Assembly: GCA_944377435.1 (NCBI GenBank)
Contig: CALWEY010000067.1
Span: 1-41,898, forward strand
Source: an uncultured Clostridia bacterium
GTDB lineage: Bacteria > Bacillota > Clostridia > Christensenellales > UBA1242
Direction: 5' to 3'
DNA: 41,898 nucleotides
In this document: positions 1 through 7,548 of the stretch, piece after piece
Position numbering within the stretch: position 1 is the first letter of the stretch
Layout: every line of letters begins with the position of its first letter
The notes under the pieces: generated by a model
Databases searched by the model: none
Seen by the model: only the letters and a program-made list of their open reading frames with translations
What the model was told of the DNA's origin: nothing
Position numbers and translations under genes: made by a program

Positions 1-1374
1 AGTAGAGTTACAAACGATGTAGACACAATTGGTCAAACATTAAACCAAAGTTTAAGCAATATTGTAACTTGTATAACAATGCTTCTTGGTGCACTTATTA
101 TGATGTTTGTAAACTCATGGCAATTAACTTTAATTACGCTTTGCGCAATGCCAGTAAGTTTACTTTTAGTATCGTTAATTGTTAAGTTGTCTCAAAAATA
201 TTTCGTAAAGCAACAAAATTCACTTGGTGAAATAAATGGTATAATTGAAGAAAACTATTATGCTCACAACATCGTAAAAACTTTTAACGCCGAAGAAAAA
301 GCACAAAACGACTTTGAAAAAGTAAACAAGAGTTTATGCCGTTCAGCTTTTATGTCGCAATTTTTATCAGGAACAATGTATCCTATAATGAACTTTATAT
401 CGAACCTTGTTTATGTTTTAATTTGTGTTGTCGGTGGAATTATGTCAATAAAAGACCCTGTTTTTGCAGTTACTATTGTTGCGTTTATTCAATATATGCG
501 AACATTTAATCAACAAATTGGTCAGGTGGCACAAATAAGTGGTACACTTCAAAGTGCGGCGGCTGCAAGTGAAAGAGTTTTTGAATTTTTAAATGAAAAA
601 GAACAAGAAAAAGAAGATCCACAAACAAAGGTTAAACTCAGCTCTGTTAAAGGACTTGTTGAATTTAAAAATGTTAGTTTTGGTTATGAAAAAGACAAAA
701 CAATTATTCATAATTTCAGTGCAAAAATATTGCCAGGTCAAAAGGTCGCTATTGTTGGACCAACAGGTGCAGGAAAGACAACACTTGTAAACTTACTTAT
801 GAGATTTTACGAAATAGATAGCGGTGAAATTTTAATTGATGGTGTAAACATAAAAGATATGACTAGAGAAAATGTTAGAGCTCTTTTTGGAATGGTGCTT
901 CAAGACGCATGGATATTTGACGGGACAATTAGGGAAAATATCGCCTATGGAACGCCAAATAAAACAAATAAAGAAATAGAAGATGCTTGTTGTTTTGCTC
1001 ACATCGACCACTTTATTCGTTCTCTTCCAAATGGTTATGATATGATGCTTGATGAAACGGCAAATATCAGCCAAGGTCAAAGACAACTATTAACAATCGC
1101 AAGGGCAATGGTAAACAATGCACCAATGCTAATTTTAGATGAAGCAACATCAAGTGTTGATACAAGAACAGAAATAATGATTCAAAAAGCAATGGATAAA
1201 CTAACAGAAGGCAGAACAAGTTTTGTTATTGCACACAGACTTTCAACAATTAAAAATGCTGATCAAATTCTAGTAATGAGAAACGGAAATATCGTTGAAC
1301 AAGGAAATCACGAAGAACTTTTAAAACAAAACGGATTTTATGCCGAACTTTACAATTCTCAATTTGCGGAATAA
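1..1374 (+). CDS. ABC exporter, permease-ATPase fusion (5'-truncated)
   Basis: The reading frame is open from base 1, so this is the last 457 codons of a type-I (MsbA/BmrA-like) ABC exporter. In such proteins a transmembrane domain and a nucleotide-binding domain lie on one chain, and ATP hydrolysis drives export of lipids, drugs or peptides. The visible part holds the later membrane helices (about residues 25-165 of the fragment) and a full ATPase domain. That domain has Walker A GPTGAGKTT (about 253-261), the Q-loop VLQD, a signature loop written SQGQ (normally SGGQ), Walker B LILDEATSSVD with the catalytic Glu, and the H-loop IAHRLS. It therefore looks catalytically competent. Such proteins often work as heterodimers with a neighbouring ABC gene, which would lie upstream of the window. 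The substrate cannot be inferred. A terminator follows the stop directly. Confidence 0.95.
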   Translation, partial: SRVTNDVDTIGQTLNQSLSNIVTCITMLLGALIMMFVNSWQLTLITLCAMPVSLLLVSLIVKLSQKYFVKQQNSLGEINGIIEENYYAHNIVKTFNAEEKAQNDFEKVNKSLCRSAFMSQFLSGTMYPIMNFISNLVYVLICVVGGIMSIKDPVFAVTIVAFIQYMRTFNQQIGQVAQISGTLQSAAAASERVFEFLNEKEQEKEDPQTKVKLSSVKGLVEFKNVSFGYEKDKTIIHNFSAKILPGQKVAIVGPTGAGKTTLVNLLMRFYEIDSGEILIDGVNIKDMTRENVRALFGMVLQDAWIFDGTIRENIAYGTPNKTNKEIEDACCFAHIDHFIRSLPNGYDMMLDETANISQGQRQLLTIARAMVNNAPMLILDEATSSVDTRTEIMIQKAMDKLTEGRTSFVIAHRLSTIKNADQILVMRNGNIVEQGNHEELLKQNGFYAELYNSQFAE

Positions 1375-1399
1375 AAATGACCCATTCGGGTCATTTTTT
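1373..1399 (+). terminator. Intrinsic terminator of the ABC exporter gene
   Basis: Stem AAAATGACCC / GGGTCATTTT with loop ATTC, followed by a T tract. It starts at the stop codon. Confidence 0.9.
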
Positions 1400-1412
1400 A
1401 TAAATATATATA

Positions 1413-1441
1413 TTGACATACTGATAAAATTGTGATATGTT
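1413..1441 (+). promoter_or_regulatory. Probable sigma-A promoter of the first small paralogue
   Basis: TTGACA (1413-1418), a 17-bp spacer, and TATGTT (1436-1441). The predicted transcript starts only a few bases before the AGGAG ribosome binding site. Confidence 0.6.
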
Positions 1442-1459
1442 CTTTGTAGGAGATTAATT

Positions 1460-1849
1460 ATGTTAGAAAAGTATAGATTGGGCAATATTATTTGGTTTTA
1501 TAATTTAGAAAACAAAAAAGTTGTTCCCATTTACATAAGTACAGATAGAACAAAAGCTAAAGATTTAAAAACAACAAAAATATACAAATTGACGAATGAT
1601 TTTGTAAACGATTTGGCAAAAGATTATGATTGCAGCACAATGGAATCAATGCAATCTGAAAAAATTGTCAATTTGTGCTTCAATAAATTTATGGTTATGC
1701 ACATTGCTAAAGTTTATGTTGATTATGGTAGACCATCAAAAGAAGAAATTGAAAATGCCCAATATAGTATTTATGCAATAAGGAAATTGTCAGATGCTAT
1801 AGAAACAAAATTTTATGCGGTTATGAAACAAACCGAAAAAGAATTTTAA
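1460..1849 (+). CDS. Small protein of unknown function, paralogue of the next gene
   Basis: A 129-residue protein with no signal peptide or membrane helix; I do not recognise the family. The ATG at 1460 follows AGGAG with normal spacing. Its N-terminal third matches the next gene product: both have a hydrophobic start (IIWFYN or LLWMIS), then KKVVPIY or KVVVPIY, a D-x-TKAKDL block, a lysine/tyrosine segment and KDY at about residue 55. The C-terminal halves diverge. The protein is charged, has two cysteines (about residues 53 and 72), and looks cytoplasmic. It sits alone behind its own promoter, between the exporter terminator and the second copy. Function is unknown; the pair looks like a tandem duplication. 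Confidence 0.75.
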   Translation: MLEKYRLGNIIWFYNLENKKVVPIYISTDRTKAKDLKTTKIYKLTNDFVNDLAKDYDCSTMESMQSEKIVNLCFNKFMVMHIAKVYVDYGRPSKEEIENAQYSIYAIRKLSDAIETKFYAVMKQTEKEF

Positions 1850-1862
1850 TCATAATACAATA

Positions 1863-1890
1863 TTGACAAAATTTAGTTTTATGATATAAT
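1863..1890 (+). promoter_or_regulatory. Strong extended -10 promoter of the second small paralogue
   Basis: TTGACA (1863-1868), a 16-bp spacer, and a perfect TATAAT (1885-1890) preceded by TGA, giving a TGn extended -10. Transcription should start near 1897, right at the GAGGTG ribosome binding site. Confidence 0.85.
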
Positions 1891-1908
1891 TTTAATGTGA
1901 GGTGAATT

Positions 1909-2355
1909 ATGAAAGGTACATATCCAATGTCAAAATTATTGTGGATGATAAGTAACGATAAAAAAGTTGTTGTCCCTATATATGAAAATGCTGATGGAAC
2001 AAAAGCCAAAGATTTGTTAACAGGTAAAGTCTACTATAAAGATAAAAATGCAAAGTTTACATTTGAATATTACCCTGATTTAGGTAAAGATTATAATTTA
2101 TCATTACTTATGTACACAACAAATGATGTTATTTTAAAATTAAACGATAAATACAAAAAAAATTATGAAATGTTTTTAGACGATGAAGGTTATCGTTATG
2201 ATAAGATAAGTTCATCAGTTGTAAATAAATCAAAACTTGTATCTTTTGTTAAAATATTAAAAAAACAATATGAAAAAAGTATACAACTTGACAGAAAATT
2301 ACAAACCAAAAAAGAAAAAGAAAATAAAGATATTGAAGATACATTAAATTTTTAA
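1909..2355 (+). CDS. Small protein of unknown function, paralogue of the previous gene
   Basis: A 148-residue protein. The ATG at 1909 follows GAGGTG. It shares the N-terminal block of the preceding gene (LLWMIS, KVVVPIY, DGTKAKDL, GKVYY, LGKDY at about residues 55-60). It carries a longer, very lysine- and glutamate-rich C-terminal helix (about 105-145) that may form a coiled coil. There is no signal peptide or transmembrane segment, so it is probably cytoplasmic. It has its own strong promoter and terminator and so is expressed independently of the first copy. No catalytic motif is visible and I do not recognise a family. The KVVPIY/TKAKDL block suggests a small beta-rich domain, but that is inference. 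Confidence 0.75.
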   Translation: MKGTYPMSKLLWMISNDKKVVVPIYENADGTKAKDLLTGKVYYKDKNAKFTFEYYPDLGKDYNLSLLMYTTNDVILKLNDKYKKNYEMFLDDEGYRYDKISSSVVNKSKLVSFVKILKKQYEKSIQLDRKLQTKKEKENKDIEDTLNF

Positions 2356-2361
2356 TATATT

Positions 2362-2394
2362 AAAAAAGTGGTTGACAGATGACCACTTTTTTGT
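2362..2394 (+). terminator. Intrinsic terminator after the second paralogue, overlapping the str promoter
   Basis: Stem AAAAAAGTGGT / ACCACTTTTTT with a 9-nt loop. The loop contains most of the TTGACA that serves as the -35 box of the following promoter. Confidence 0.85.
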
Positions 2395-2400
2395 TATTAT
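2372..2400 (+). promoter_or_regulatory. Strong promoter of the str operon
   Basis: TTGACA (2372-2377), a 17-bp spacer, and TATTAT (2395-2400) preceded by TGT (extended -10). Transcription would start near 2407, about 280 nt before rpsL. The -35 box begins in the upstream terminator hairpin and runs into its loop. Confidence 0.8.
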
Positions 2401-2406
2401 TTTACT

Positions 2407-2685
2407 CGTGTGAATAGGTGCTTTGGCGCTTGACACATAAAGTCCTAACTTTGCTAGTTAGGCCAACATTAACAAACAGCAGGTAGCAACTTTATTTTAC
2501 CATTTGCTTTACCGAATACTGCACAAAACTTGTGTGCGTGATGCATGTTGTGTTAATTAAAGTGATATTTCACTTGTTTAAACACGAAATGTAATGGGCA
2601 ATGTGGCAATTTAAAGTAATTTAATTGCAACATTGTCCGTTTTGTTTTTAATGTTAATTTAGCAAATCTAATAAGGAGGAAAAAG
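2407..2685 (+). ncRNA. Long structured 5' leader of the str operon (candidate cis-regulatory RNA)
   Basis: This gene-free stretch of about 280 nt lies between the str promoter and rpsL. Visible helices are AGGTGC/GCGCTT (2416-2431), CCTAAC/GTTAGG (2444-2462), GGTA-GCAA/TTGC-TT-TACC (2482-2513), CACAA/TTGTG (2522-2534), and AAGTGA/TCACTT (2560-2575) extended by GTGTT/AACAC (2550-2584). A strong terminator-like hairpin follows (2596-2650). The sections ACAGCAGGTAGC and TTTACCGA loosely recall the Gram-positive L10 leader, but I cannot call that family. No coding frame is evident. It may be an attenuator leader sensing a ribosomal protein, or a separate small RNA ended by the internal terminator. 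Confidence 0.6.
2596..2650 (+). terminator. Terminator/attenuator hairpin inside the rpsL leader
   Basis: The 16-nt arms 2596-2611 and 2623-2638 pair with one G-U and one G-A mismatch, and are followed by GTTTTGTTTTT. It ends about 35 nt before the rpsL start codon, so every str transcript must pass it. Confidence 0.75.
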
Positions 2686-3060
2686 ATGCCTACAATAAAC
2701 CAGTTAGTTCGTAGTGGAAGAAAAAGTTTTGATAAAAAAAGCAAATCACCACTTCTAGAAAACTGTCCTCAAAAAAGAGGTGTTTGTCTAGCAGTTAAAA
2801 CTACTACACCTAAAAAACCTAACTCAGCGCTTCGTAAAATTGCCCGTGTAAAACTTTCAAACGGTCAAGAAGGTACTTGCTACATTCCTGGAATTGGACA
2901 CAACTTGCAAGAACACAGTGTTGTTTTAGTTCGTGGCGGAAGAGTTAAAGACTTGCCTGGTGTTAGATACCATATCATTCGTGGTGCGCTTGATGCTTCT
3001 GGTGTTGCAAAAAGAAATCAAAGCCGTTCTAAGTATGGTGCTAAAAAACCAAAAAATTAA
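2686..3060 (+). CDS. rpsL: 30S ribosomal protein S12
   Basis: A 124-residue protein of typical length for the shorter S12 forms. S12 lies at the decoding centre and contributes to tRNA selection accuracy; streptomycin-resistance substitutions map to its [10 protein letters not shown] loop, which is intact here (about residues 42-51). [10 protein letters not shown] and [14 protein letters not shown] (about 75-103) are also canonical, including the Lys-Asp-Leu-Pro segment around the second resistance hotspot. The start follows an excellent AAGGAGG site. It is the first gene of the str operon and is preceded by a long structured leader. No rpoB/rpoC lies directly upstream, unlike many Bacillota where the RNA polymerase genes come first. 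Confidence 0.98.
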   Translation: MPTINQLVRSGRKSFDKKSKSPLLENCPQKRGVCLAVKTTTPKKPNSALRKIARVKLSNGQEGTCYIPGIGHNLQEHSVVLVRGGRVKDLPGVRYHIIRGALDASGVAKRNQSRSKYGAKKPKN

Positions 3061-3078
3061 ACTAAATTTTAATTAATC

Positions 3079-3095
3079 ATTCACAATTTGTGAAT
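3079..3095 (+). promoter_or_regulatory. Hairpin just upstream of the rpsG ribosome binding site
   Basis: A perfect 7-bp stem ATTCACA / TGTGAAT with a 3-nt loop. It ends 3 nt before AAAGGAG (3099-3105). It could modulate rpsG translation; no direct evidence beyond its position. Confidence 0.45.
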
Positions 3096-3110
3096 TTAAA
3101 AGGAGTAATT

Positions 3111-3584
3111 ATGCCAAGAAGAAGTGGTGTGCCAAAACGCGATGTATTACCAGATCCAAAATATCATAACAAACTTGTAACAAAATTTGTTAACCAAGTT
3201 ATGTATGATGGTAAAAAAGGTATTGCACAAGGAATCGTTTATGGTGCTTTCGATATAATCGCAAAGAAAACAGGTCTCGATCCAATTGATGTTTTCACAA
3301 CAGCAATAGAAAATGTTAAACCTGTGTTAGAAACAAAAGGTCGTAGAGTGGGTGGTGCAACATACCAAGTACCTATGGAAATAAGACCAGAAAGAAGACA
3401 AACTTTAGCTATTCGTTGGGTTGTTCTATTTGCTAGAAAAAGAAATAGTGAAAGAACAATGGAAGAAAAAGTTGCAGGCGAACTAATTGACGCATACAAT
3501 AACCAAGGTTCAGCTATTAAGCGTAGAGATGAAATGCACAGAATGGCAGAAGCTAATAAGGCTTTCGCTCACTACAAATGGTAA
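3111..3584 (+). CDS. rpsG: 30S ribosomal protein S7
   Basis: A 157-residue protein matching the normal S7 length. S7 nucleates assembly of the 16S rRNA 3' major domain and contacts E-site tRNA. The start is the ATG at 3111, giving the canonical MPRR N-terminus behind AAAGGAG. An in-frame ATG at 3090 lacks a ribosome binding site and would fall inside a hairpin. Family hallmarks are [17 protein letters not shown], the basic arm [15 protein letters not shown] (about 73-87), RWVVLFAR and the C-terminal [20 protein letters not shown]. It lies 50 nt after rpsL in the same operon. In enterobacteria S7 represses its own operon through the rpsL-rpsG spacer. Whether that applies here is unknown. Confidence 0.98.
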   Translation: MPRRSGVPKRDVLPDPKYHNKLVTKFVNQVMYDGKKGIAQGIVYGAFDIIAKKTGLDPIDVFTTAIENVKPVLETKGRRVGGATYQVPMEIRPERRQTLAIRWVVLFARKRNSERTMEEKVAGELIDAYNNQGSAIKRRDEMHRMAEANKAFAHYKW

Positions 3585-3713
3585 TTATTTTAAATTTTAA
3601 TTATGAATAACTTTGTTTACTACGGGTCTTTGCCACACAGTCATGTGCAAAGCACGCTCCTGCGTGGATAAAACCTGCCGAGCCTTGTTCTTTGTGTTAA
3701 AATTTAAAATAAT
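3584..3713 (+). ncRNA. Tandem structured RNA-like element, copy 1 (rpsG-fusA spacer)
   Basis: This is the first copy of a repeat that fills the gene-free 425-nt rpsG-fusA spacer. It is enclosed by a perfect 17-bp inverted repeat (3584-3600 with 3697-3713). Nested inside are GAATAA/TTGTTC (3605-3610, 3685-3690), CGGGT/ACCTG (3623-3627, 3673-3677), CCACACAG/CTGCGTGG with one mismatch (3633-3640, 3660-3667), and hairpin GTGC-AAA-GCAC (3645-3655). The whole folds as one long arm. I do not recognise an Rfam family. Confidence 0.65.
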
Positions 3714-3738
3714 CTACACACAATCAAATTTTAAGTAG

Positions 3739-3848
3739 TTTTAATTATGAATAACTTTGTTTACTACGGGTCTTTGCCACACAGTCATTTGCGAAAGCAT
3801 ATTCATGCGTGGACAAACATCCGTGAGCCTCGTTCTTCATGTTAAAAT
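3739..3848 (+). ncRNA. Tandem structured RNA-like element, copy 2 (rpsG-fusA spacer)
   Basis: The first 50 nt (3739-3788) are identical to 3595-3644, with an offset of 144 bp. The 3' half diverges in sequence but keeps the fold. ACGGGT (3766-3771) pairs with ATCCGT (3819-3824), where copy 1 uses ACCTG. The CCACACAG/GCGTGG arm is partly kept, and the tip becomes TGC-GAAA-GCA, a GNRA tetraloop. GAGCCT and GTTCTT are conserved on the 3' side. The 17-bp outer helix of copy 1 is reduced to TTTTAA/TTAAAA. The rest of the spacer (3849-4009) holds only AT-rich sequence and two inverted repeats. Confidence 0.65.
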
Positions 3849-3867
3849 AAAAAAATAATTAAAATTT

Positions 3868-3902
3868 CCATTATATTTTCAAATTTAAGTTTGAAATTAT
3901 GG
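3868..3902 (+). repeat. AT-rich inverted repeat before fusA
   Basis: TTTCAAA / TTTGAAA around a short loop, extended by CCAT/ATGG at the ends with a small bulge. Function is unknown. Confidence 0.4.
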
Positions 3903-3962
3903 TAAAAAGTAAAAAATGTAATTTTGTTAAAGCATAAATATGTTTTAAAACTTACAAAAATA

Positions 3963-3980
3963 AAACGGACATATCCGTTT
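3963..3980 (+). promoter_or_regulatory. Hairpin upstream of fusA
   Basis: A perfect 7-bp stem AAACGGA / TCCGTTT with loop CATA, 15 nt before the fusA AAGGAG site. It lacks a T tract of terminator length, so a translational or RNA-stability role is likelier than termination. Confidence 0.4.
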
Positions 3981-4009
3981 AATAAAATTTAAAATAAGGA
4001 GAAAAACTA

Positions 4010-6082
4010 ATGGAAGAAAATCTTTCACTTACAAGAAATGTTGGTATTATGGCTCACATAGATGCCGGTAAAACAACAACAACTGAAAGAATTCTTTTCT
4101 ATACAGGTATCAACCACAAAATTGGTGAAGTTCACGATGGTGCTGCAACAATGGACTGGATGGAACAAGAACAAGAAAGAGGTATAACAATTACTTCTGC
4201 TTGTACAACATGCCATTGGAAAAATCACAAAATAAACATCATTGATACCCCAGGACACGTAGACTTTACTATTGAAGTTTTGCGTTCATTAAAGGTTCTT
4301 GATGGTGCTGTTTTGGTTCTTAGTGCTCGTGATAAAGTTCAACCACAAACAGAAACTGTTTGGAGACAAGCCAATGAATGTAAAGTCCCTGTAATCATTT
4401 TTGTAAACAAAATGGACAGAGATGATGCATACTTTGATAAATGTGTTGAATCTGTTAGAGATAGACTTCGCACAAAGCCACTTCCACTTCAAATGCCAAT
4501 AGGAATGGCTGACACATTTAAAGGAATTATCGACCTTTTAACACTGAAGGCATATATTCCAGAAGATGACCTTGGAAAAATTGTTGACGAAGTGGAAATT
4601 CCAGCAGAATATAAAGAAGAAGCTCAAAAAAGACATGATGCTTTAATTGAAGCAATTGTTGAAACAGATGACGCACTTCTTGAAAAATATTTTGGTGGAG
4701 AAGAAATCACACTTGATGAACTTAAAAAAGCAATAAGAAAAGCAACAATTGCAAAAACAGTTACACCAATGCTTTGTGGTTCTTCATACAAAAATAAAGG
4801 CGTTCAAAACCTTCTTGATGCAATGATTGATTATTTGCCATCACCAGTAGATATTGATGCAATTAAAGGTATAAACCCAGATACTGGCGAAGAAGAAGAT
4901 AGAAAACCTGATTTCAATGCTCCACTCGCAGGTCTTGCATTTAAAATTGCAACCGACCCATATGTTGGAACATTAACATTCTTCCGTGTATACAGTGGTG
5001 TACTTAAAGCTGGCTCATATGTATACAATGCAAACAACGGAAAGACAGAAAGAGTTGGAAGACTTATTCGTATGCACGCAAATAACAGAACGGAAATTCA
5101 AGAAGTTAAAGCTGGAGATATTGCTGCAATTGTAGGTCTTAAAGATACAATCACAGGACACACACTTTGCGACAAGGATCACCCAATTCAACTTGAAAGT
5201 ATGAAATTCCCAGAACCCGTTATTCAACTTGCAATCGAGCCAAAAACAAAAGACATGCAAGAAAAAATGTCTCTTGCACTTGGAAAACTTTCTCGTGAAG
5301 ACCCATCATTTAGAGTACAAACCGACCAAGAAACAGGACAAACTCTTATTTCTGGTATGGGCGAATTACACCTTGAAATTATTGTAGACAGACTTCTTAG
5401 AGAATTCAAAGTTGAAGCAAATGTTGGTAAACCACAAGTTGCATATCGTGAAACAATAAGAAAAACTGTTGAAGCAGAAGGTAAATTTGTTCGTCAAAGT
5501 GGTGGTAAAGGTCAATACGGACATTGTTGGGTTAAGTTTGAACCACTTGAACCAGGCAGTGGCTATGAATTTGTTGATAAAACAGTTGGTGGATCAATTC
5601 CAAAAGAATTTATTCAACCTGTAAACAAGGGTATTGATGAAGCAAGAATGAACGGTGTTGTTGCTGGATATGAAACAATAGATTTCAGAGCAACAGTTTT
5701 TGATGGATCATACCACGAAGTAGACTCATCAGAAATGGCATTTAAGATTGCCGGTTCACTTGCATTTAAGGAAGGAGCTCAAAAAGCTGACCCAGTTCTA
5801 CTTGAACCAATAATGAAAGTAGAAGTAGATGTTCCAGACGAATATCTTGGAACTGTTATGGATAACTTGACATCAAGAAGAGGTATTCTTCTTGGAAACG
5901 ACTCTATTCCAGGTTACCAAAGAGTAAGAGCCGAAGTTCCACTTGCTGAAATGTTTGGATACGCAACAGATCTTCGTTCACAAACACAAGGAAGAGGAAC
6001 ATTCGTTATGGAACCACTTAAATATCAAGAAGTTCCAAAATCAATCACAGAGAAAATTGTTGGAGAACGCAAAAAGTCATAA
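4010..6082 (+). CDS. fusA: Translation elongation factor G
   Basis: A 690-residue EF-G, the GTPase that moves tRNAs and mRNA through the ribosome and acts in ribosome recycling. The GTPase motifs are intact: G1 [13 protein letters not shown] (about residues 15-27), switch [10 protein letters not shown]3 DTPGHVDF, G4 NKMD, and G5-like CGSSYKNKG. Domains II-V follow, including [20 protein letters not shown] in domain III and GGKGQYGHC in domain IV. The start follows AAGGAG (3996-4001) at 8-nt spacing. The gene is third in the str operon but is separated from rpsG by 425 nt of structured non-coding sequence, which is unusual for this operon. Leu is mostly CTT here rather than TTA, as in tuf, which suggests high expression. 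Confidence 0.98.
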   Translation: MEENLSLTRNVGIMAHIDAGKTTTTERILFYTGINHKIGEVHDGAATMDWMEQEQERGITITSACTTCHWKNHKINIIDTPGHVDFTIEVLRSLKVLDGAVLVLSARDKVQPQTETVWRQANECKVPVIIFVNKMDRDDAYFDKCVESVRDRLRTKPLPLQMPIGMADTFKGIIDLLTLKAYIPEDDLGKIVDEVEIPAEYKEEAQKRHDALIEAIVETDDALLEKYFGGEEITLDELKKAIRKATIAKTVTPMLCGSSYKNKGVQNLLDAMIDYLPSPVDIDAIKGINPDTGEEEDRKPDFNAPLAGLAFKIATDPYVGTLTFFRVYSGVLKAGSYVYNANNGKTERVGRLIRMHANNRTEIQEVKAGDIAAIVGLKDTITGHTLCDKDHPIQLESMKFPEPVIQLAIEPKTKDMQEKMSLALGKLSREDPSFRVQTDQETGQTLISGMGELHLEIIVDRLLREFKVEANVGKPQVAYRETIRKTVEAEGKFVRQSGGKGQYGHCWVKFEPLEPGSGYEFVDKTVGGSIPKEFIQPVNKGIDEARMNGVVAGYETIDFRATVFDGSYHEVDSSEMAFKIAGSLAFKEGAQKADPVLLEPIMKVEVDVPDEYLGTVMDNLTSRRGILLGNDSIPGYQRVRAEVPLAEMFGYATDLRSQTQGRGTFVMEPLKYQEVPKSITEKIVGERKKS

Positions 6083-6128
6083 TCTTATGATTTTAAGCGT
6101 TATTCAAACAAAAATATATTAAAATTGT

Positions 6129-6157
6129 TTGAAAAAAAATTTTAGATATGGTATTAT
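6129..6157 (+). promoter_or_regulatory. Internal promoter for tuf
   Basis: TTGAAA (6129-6134), a 17-bp spacer, and TATTAT (6152-6157) preceded by TGG (extended -10). Transcription would start near 6164, giving a 30-nt leader to tuf. An extra tuf promoter fits the need for more EF-Tu than EF-G. Confidence 0.7.
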
Positions 6158-6195
6158 CATATCGACTAAAAATCAATAAAAAGGAGAATTATAAA

Positions 6196-7398
6196 ATGGC
6201 TAAGGAAAAATTTGATAGAAGTAAGACACACGTAAACATTGGTACAATTGGTCACGTAGACCATGGTAAAACAACTCTTACTTCAGCAATTTGCCAATAT
6301 TGTGCACTTAAAGGTCTTGCAGAAAAAATGAGATATGAAGACATTGATAAGGCACCAGAAGAAAAAGCAAGAGGAATTACAATCAACACAGCACACGTTG
6401 AATATCAAACAGAAAAGAGACACTACGCTCACGTAGACTGTCCAGGACACGCTGACTATGTTAAAAACATGATCACAGGTGCTGCTCAAATGGACGGAGC
6501 AATACTTGTTGTTTCAGCAGCTGATGGTCCTATGCCTCAAACAAGAGAACACATTTTGCTTGCTCGTCAAGTTGGTGTTCCATACATTGTTGTATTTATG
6601 AACAAAATGGATCAAGCAGACCCAGAACTTGCAGATCTTGTTGAAATGGAAATAAGAGATCTATTAACATCTTATGATTTCCCAGGAGATACAACTCCTA
6701 TTATCAAAGGTTCAGCTCTTAAAGCTTGTGAAGCTTGTGAAGCAGGAGATCTTAACAGCGAATGGTTAAAACCAATCCAAGAACTTCTTGACACAATCGA
6801 CACATACATTCCAGACCCAGCAAGAGAAACAGATAAACCATTCTTAATGCCAGTAGAAGATGTATTCACAATCACAGGTCGTGGTACAGTTGCAACAGGT
6901 AGAGTAGAAAGAGGAACTGTTAAAATTAACGATACAGTTGAAATCGTTGGAATGAAAGATTCAGGAAAACAAACTGTAATTACAGGCGTTGAAATGTTTA
7001 GAAAACTTCTTGATGAAGCAAGAGCAGGAGACAATGTTGGTTTGCTTCTTCGTGGTATTCAAAGAGATGAAATCGAAAGAGGACAAGTTCTTTGCAAACC
7101 AGGTTCAATTCATCCACACACAGAATTTACAGCACAAGTGTATGTTCTTAAGAAAGAAGAAGGTGGACGTCATACACCATTCTTCAATGGATATAGACCA
7201 CAATTCTATTTCAGAACAACAGATGTTACAGGAACAATTAAACTTCCAGAAGGTGTTGAAATGGTTATGCCAGGAGATAACGTTTCTATGGAAATCACTC
7301 TTATCACACCTATCGCTATTGAAGAAGGACTTCGTTTCGCTATCCGTGAAGGTGGCAGAACAGTAGGTTCAGGTGTTGTTTCTAAAATTATAAAATAA
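6196..7398 (+). CDS. tuf: Translation elongation factor Tu
   Basis: A 400-residue EF-Tu, which delivers aminoacyl-tRNA to the ribosome as a GTP complex. The start is the ATG at 6196, 9 nt after AAGGAG (6181-6186), giving the canonical [20 protein letters not shown]. The in-frame ATG at 6148 lies inside the tuf promoter and is rejected. G motifs are GHVDHGKTT (G1), RGITINTAH (switch I), DCPGHADY (G3) and NKMD (G4, where most EF-Tu have NKCD). Domains II and III follow, with [12 protein letters not shown], the conserved GGRHTPFF and the C-terminal [12 protein letters not shown]. It is the last gene of the str operon, 113 nt after fusA, with both read-through and its own promoter as likely sources of mRNA. 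Confidence 0.98.
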   Translation: MAKEKFDRSKTHVNIGTIGHVDHGKTTLTSAICQYCALKGLAEKMRYEDIDKAPEEKARGITINTAHVEYQTEKRHYAHVDCPGHADYVKNMITGAAQMDGAILVVSAADGPMPQTREHILLARQVGVPYIVVFMNKMDQADPELADLVEMEIRDLLTSYDFPGDTTPIIKGSALKACEACEAGDLNSEWLKPIQELLDTIDTYIPDPARETDKPFLMPVEDVFTITGRGTVATGRVERGTVKINDTVEIVGMKDSGKQTVITGVEMFRKLLDEARAGDNVGLLLRGIQRDEIERGQVLCKPGSIHPHTEFTAQVYVLKKEEGGRHTPFFNGYRPQFYFRTTDVTGTIKLPEGVEMVMPGDNVSMEITLITPIAIEEGLRFAIREGGRTVGSGVVSKIIK

Positions 7399-7401
7399 TT
7401 T

Positions 7402-7465
7402 AAAAAAGATAATAAAACCCAATTATCTTTTCTAAAAAAGACGGACTAACCCACCGTCTTTTTTT
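7402..7465 (+). terminator. Double intrinsic terminator of the str operon
   Basis: The first hairpin is AAAAGATAAT / ATTATCTTTT (7404-7431). The second is AAAAAAGACGG / CCGTCTTTTTT (7434-7465), GC-richer and ending in a long T run. The pair is a strong stop after a highly expressed operon. Confidence 0.92.
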
Positions 7466-7548
7466 ACGATATATTTAAAAAAGAATTGTAATTATATTGT
7501 TTTTGTATTACACTATACAATATTATTTTATTTATAAAAGGAGAAAAA

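Noticed and set aside
2430..2460. TTGACA at 2430-2435 as a second str promoter
   Set aside because: No acceptable -10 box at 16-18 bp; the best match is TAGTTA at 19 bp. The promoter at 2372-2400 is much better.
2407..2650. 6S RNA, tmRNA, SRP RNA or T-box leader in the rpsL upstream region
   Set aside because: No T-box sequence, no SRP tetraloop region, no tRNA-like ends, and the 5' and 3' ends do not pair as in 6S RNA.
3090..3110. An upstream in-frame ATG for S7
   Set aside because: No ribosome binding site and it falls in a hairpin; the ATG at 3111 gives the canonical MPRR start behind AAAGGAG.
3584..3848. CRISPR-like or miniature transposon interpretation of the tandem repeat
   Set aside because: Only two units of about 110-130 bp without short regular spacers. 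The flanking 17-bp inverted repeat is present in copy 1 only, and no target-site duplication is evident.
6148..6195. An upstream in-frame ATG that would add 16 residues to EF-Tu
   Set aside because: It lies inside the predicted tuf promoter, has no ribosome binding site, and would add a non-conserved tail before the canonical MAKEKF start at 6196.
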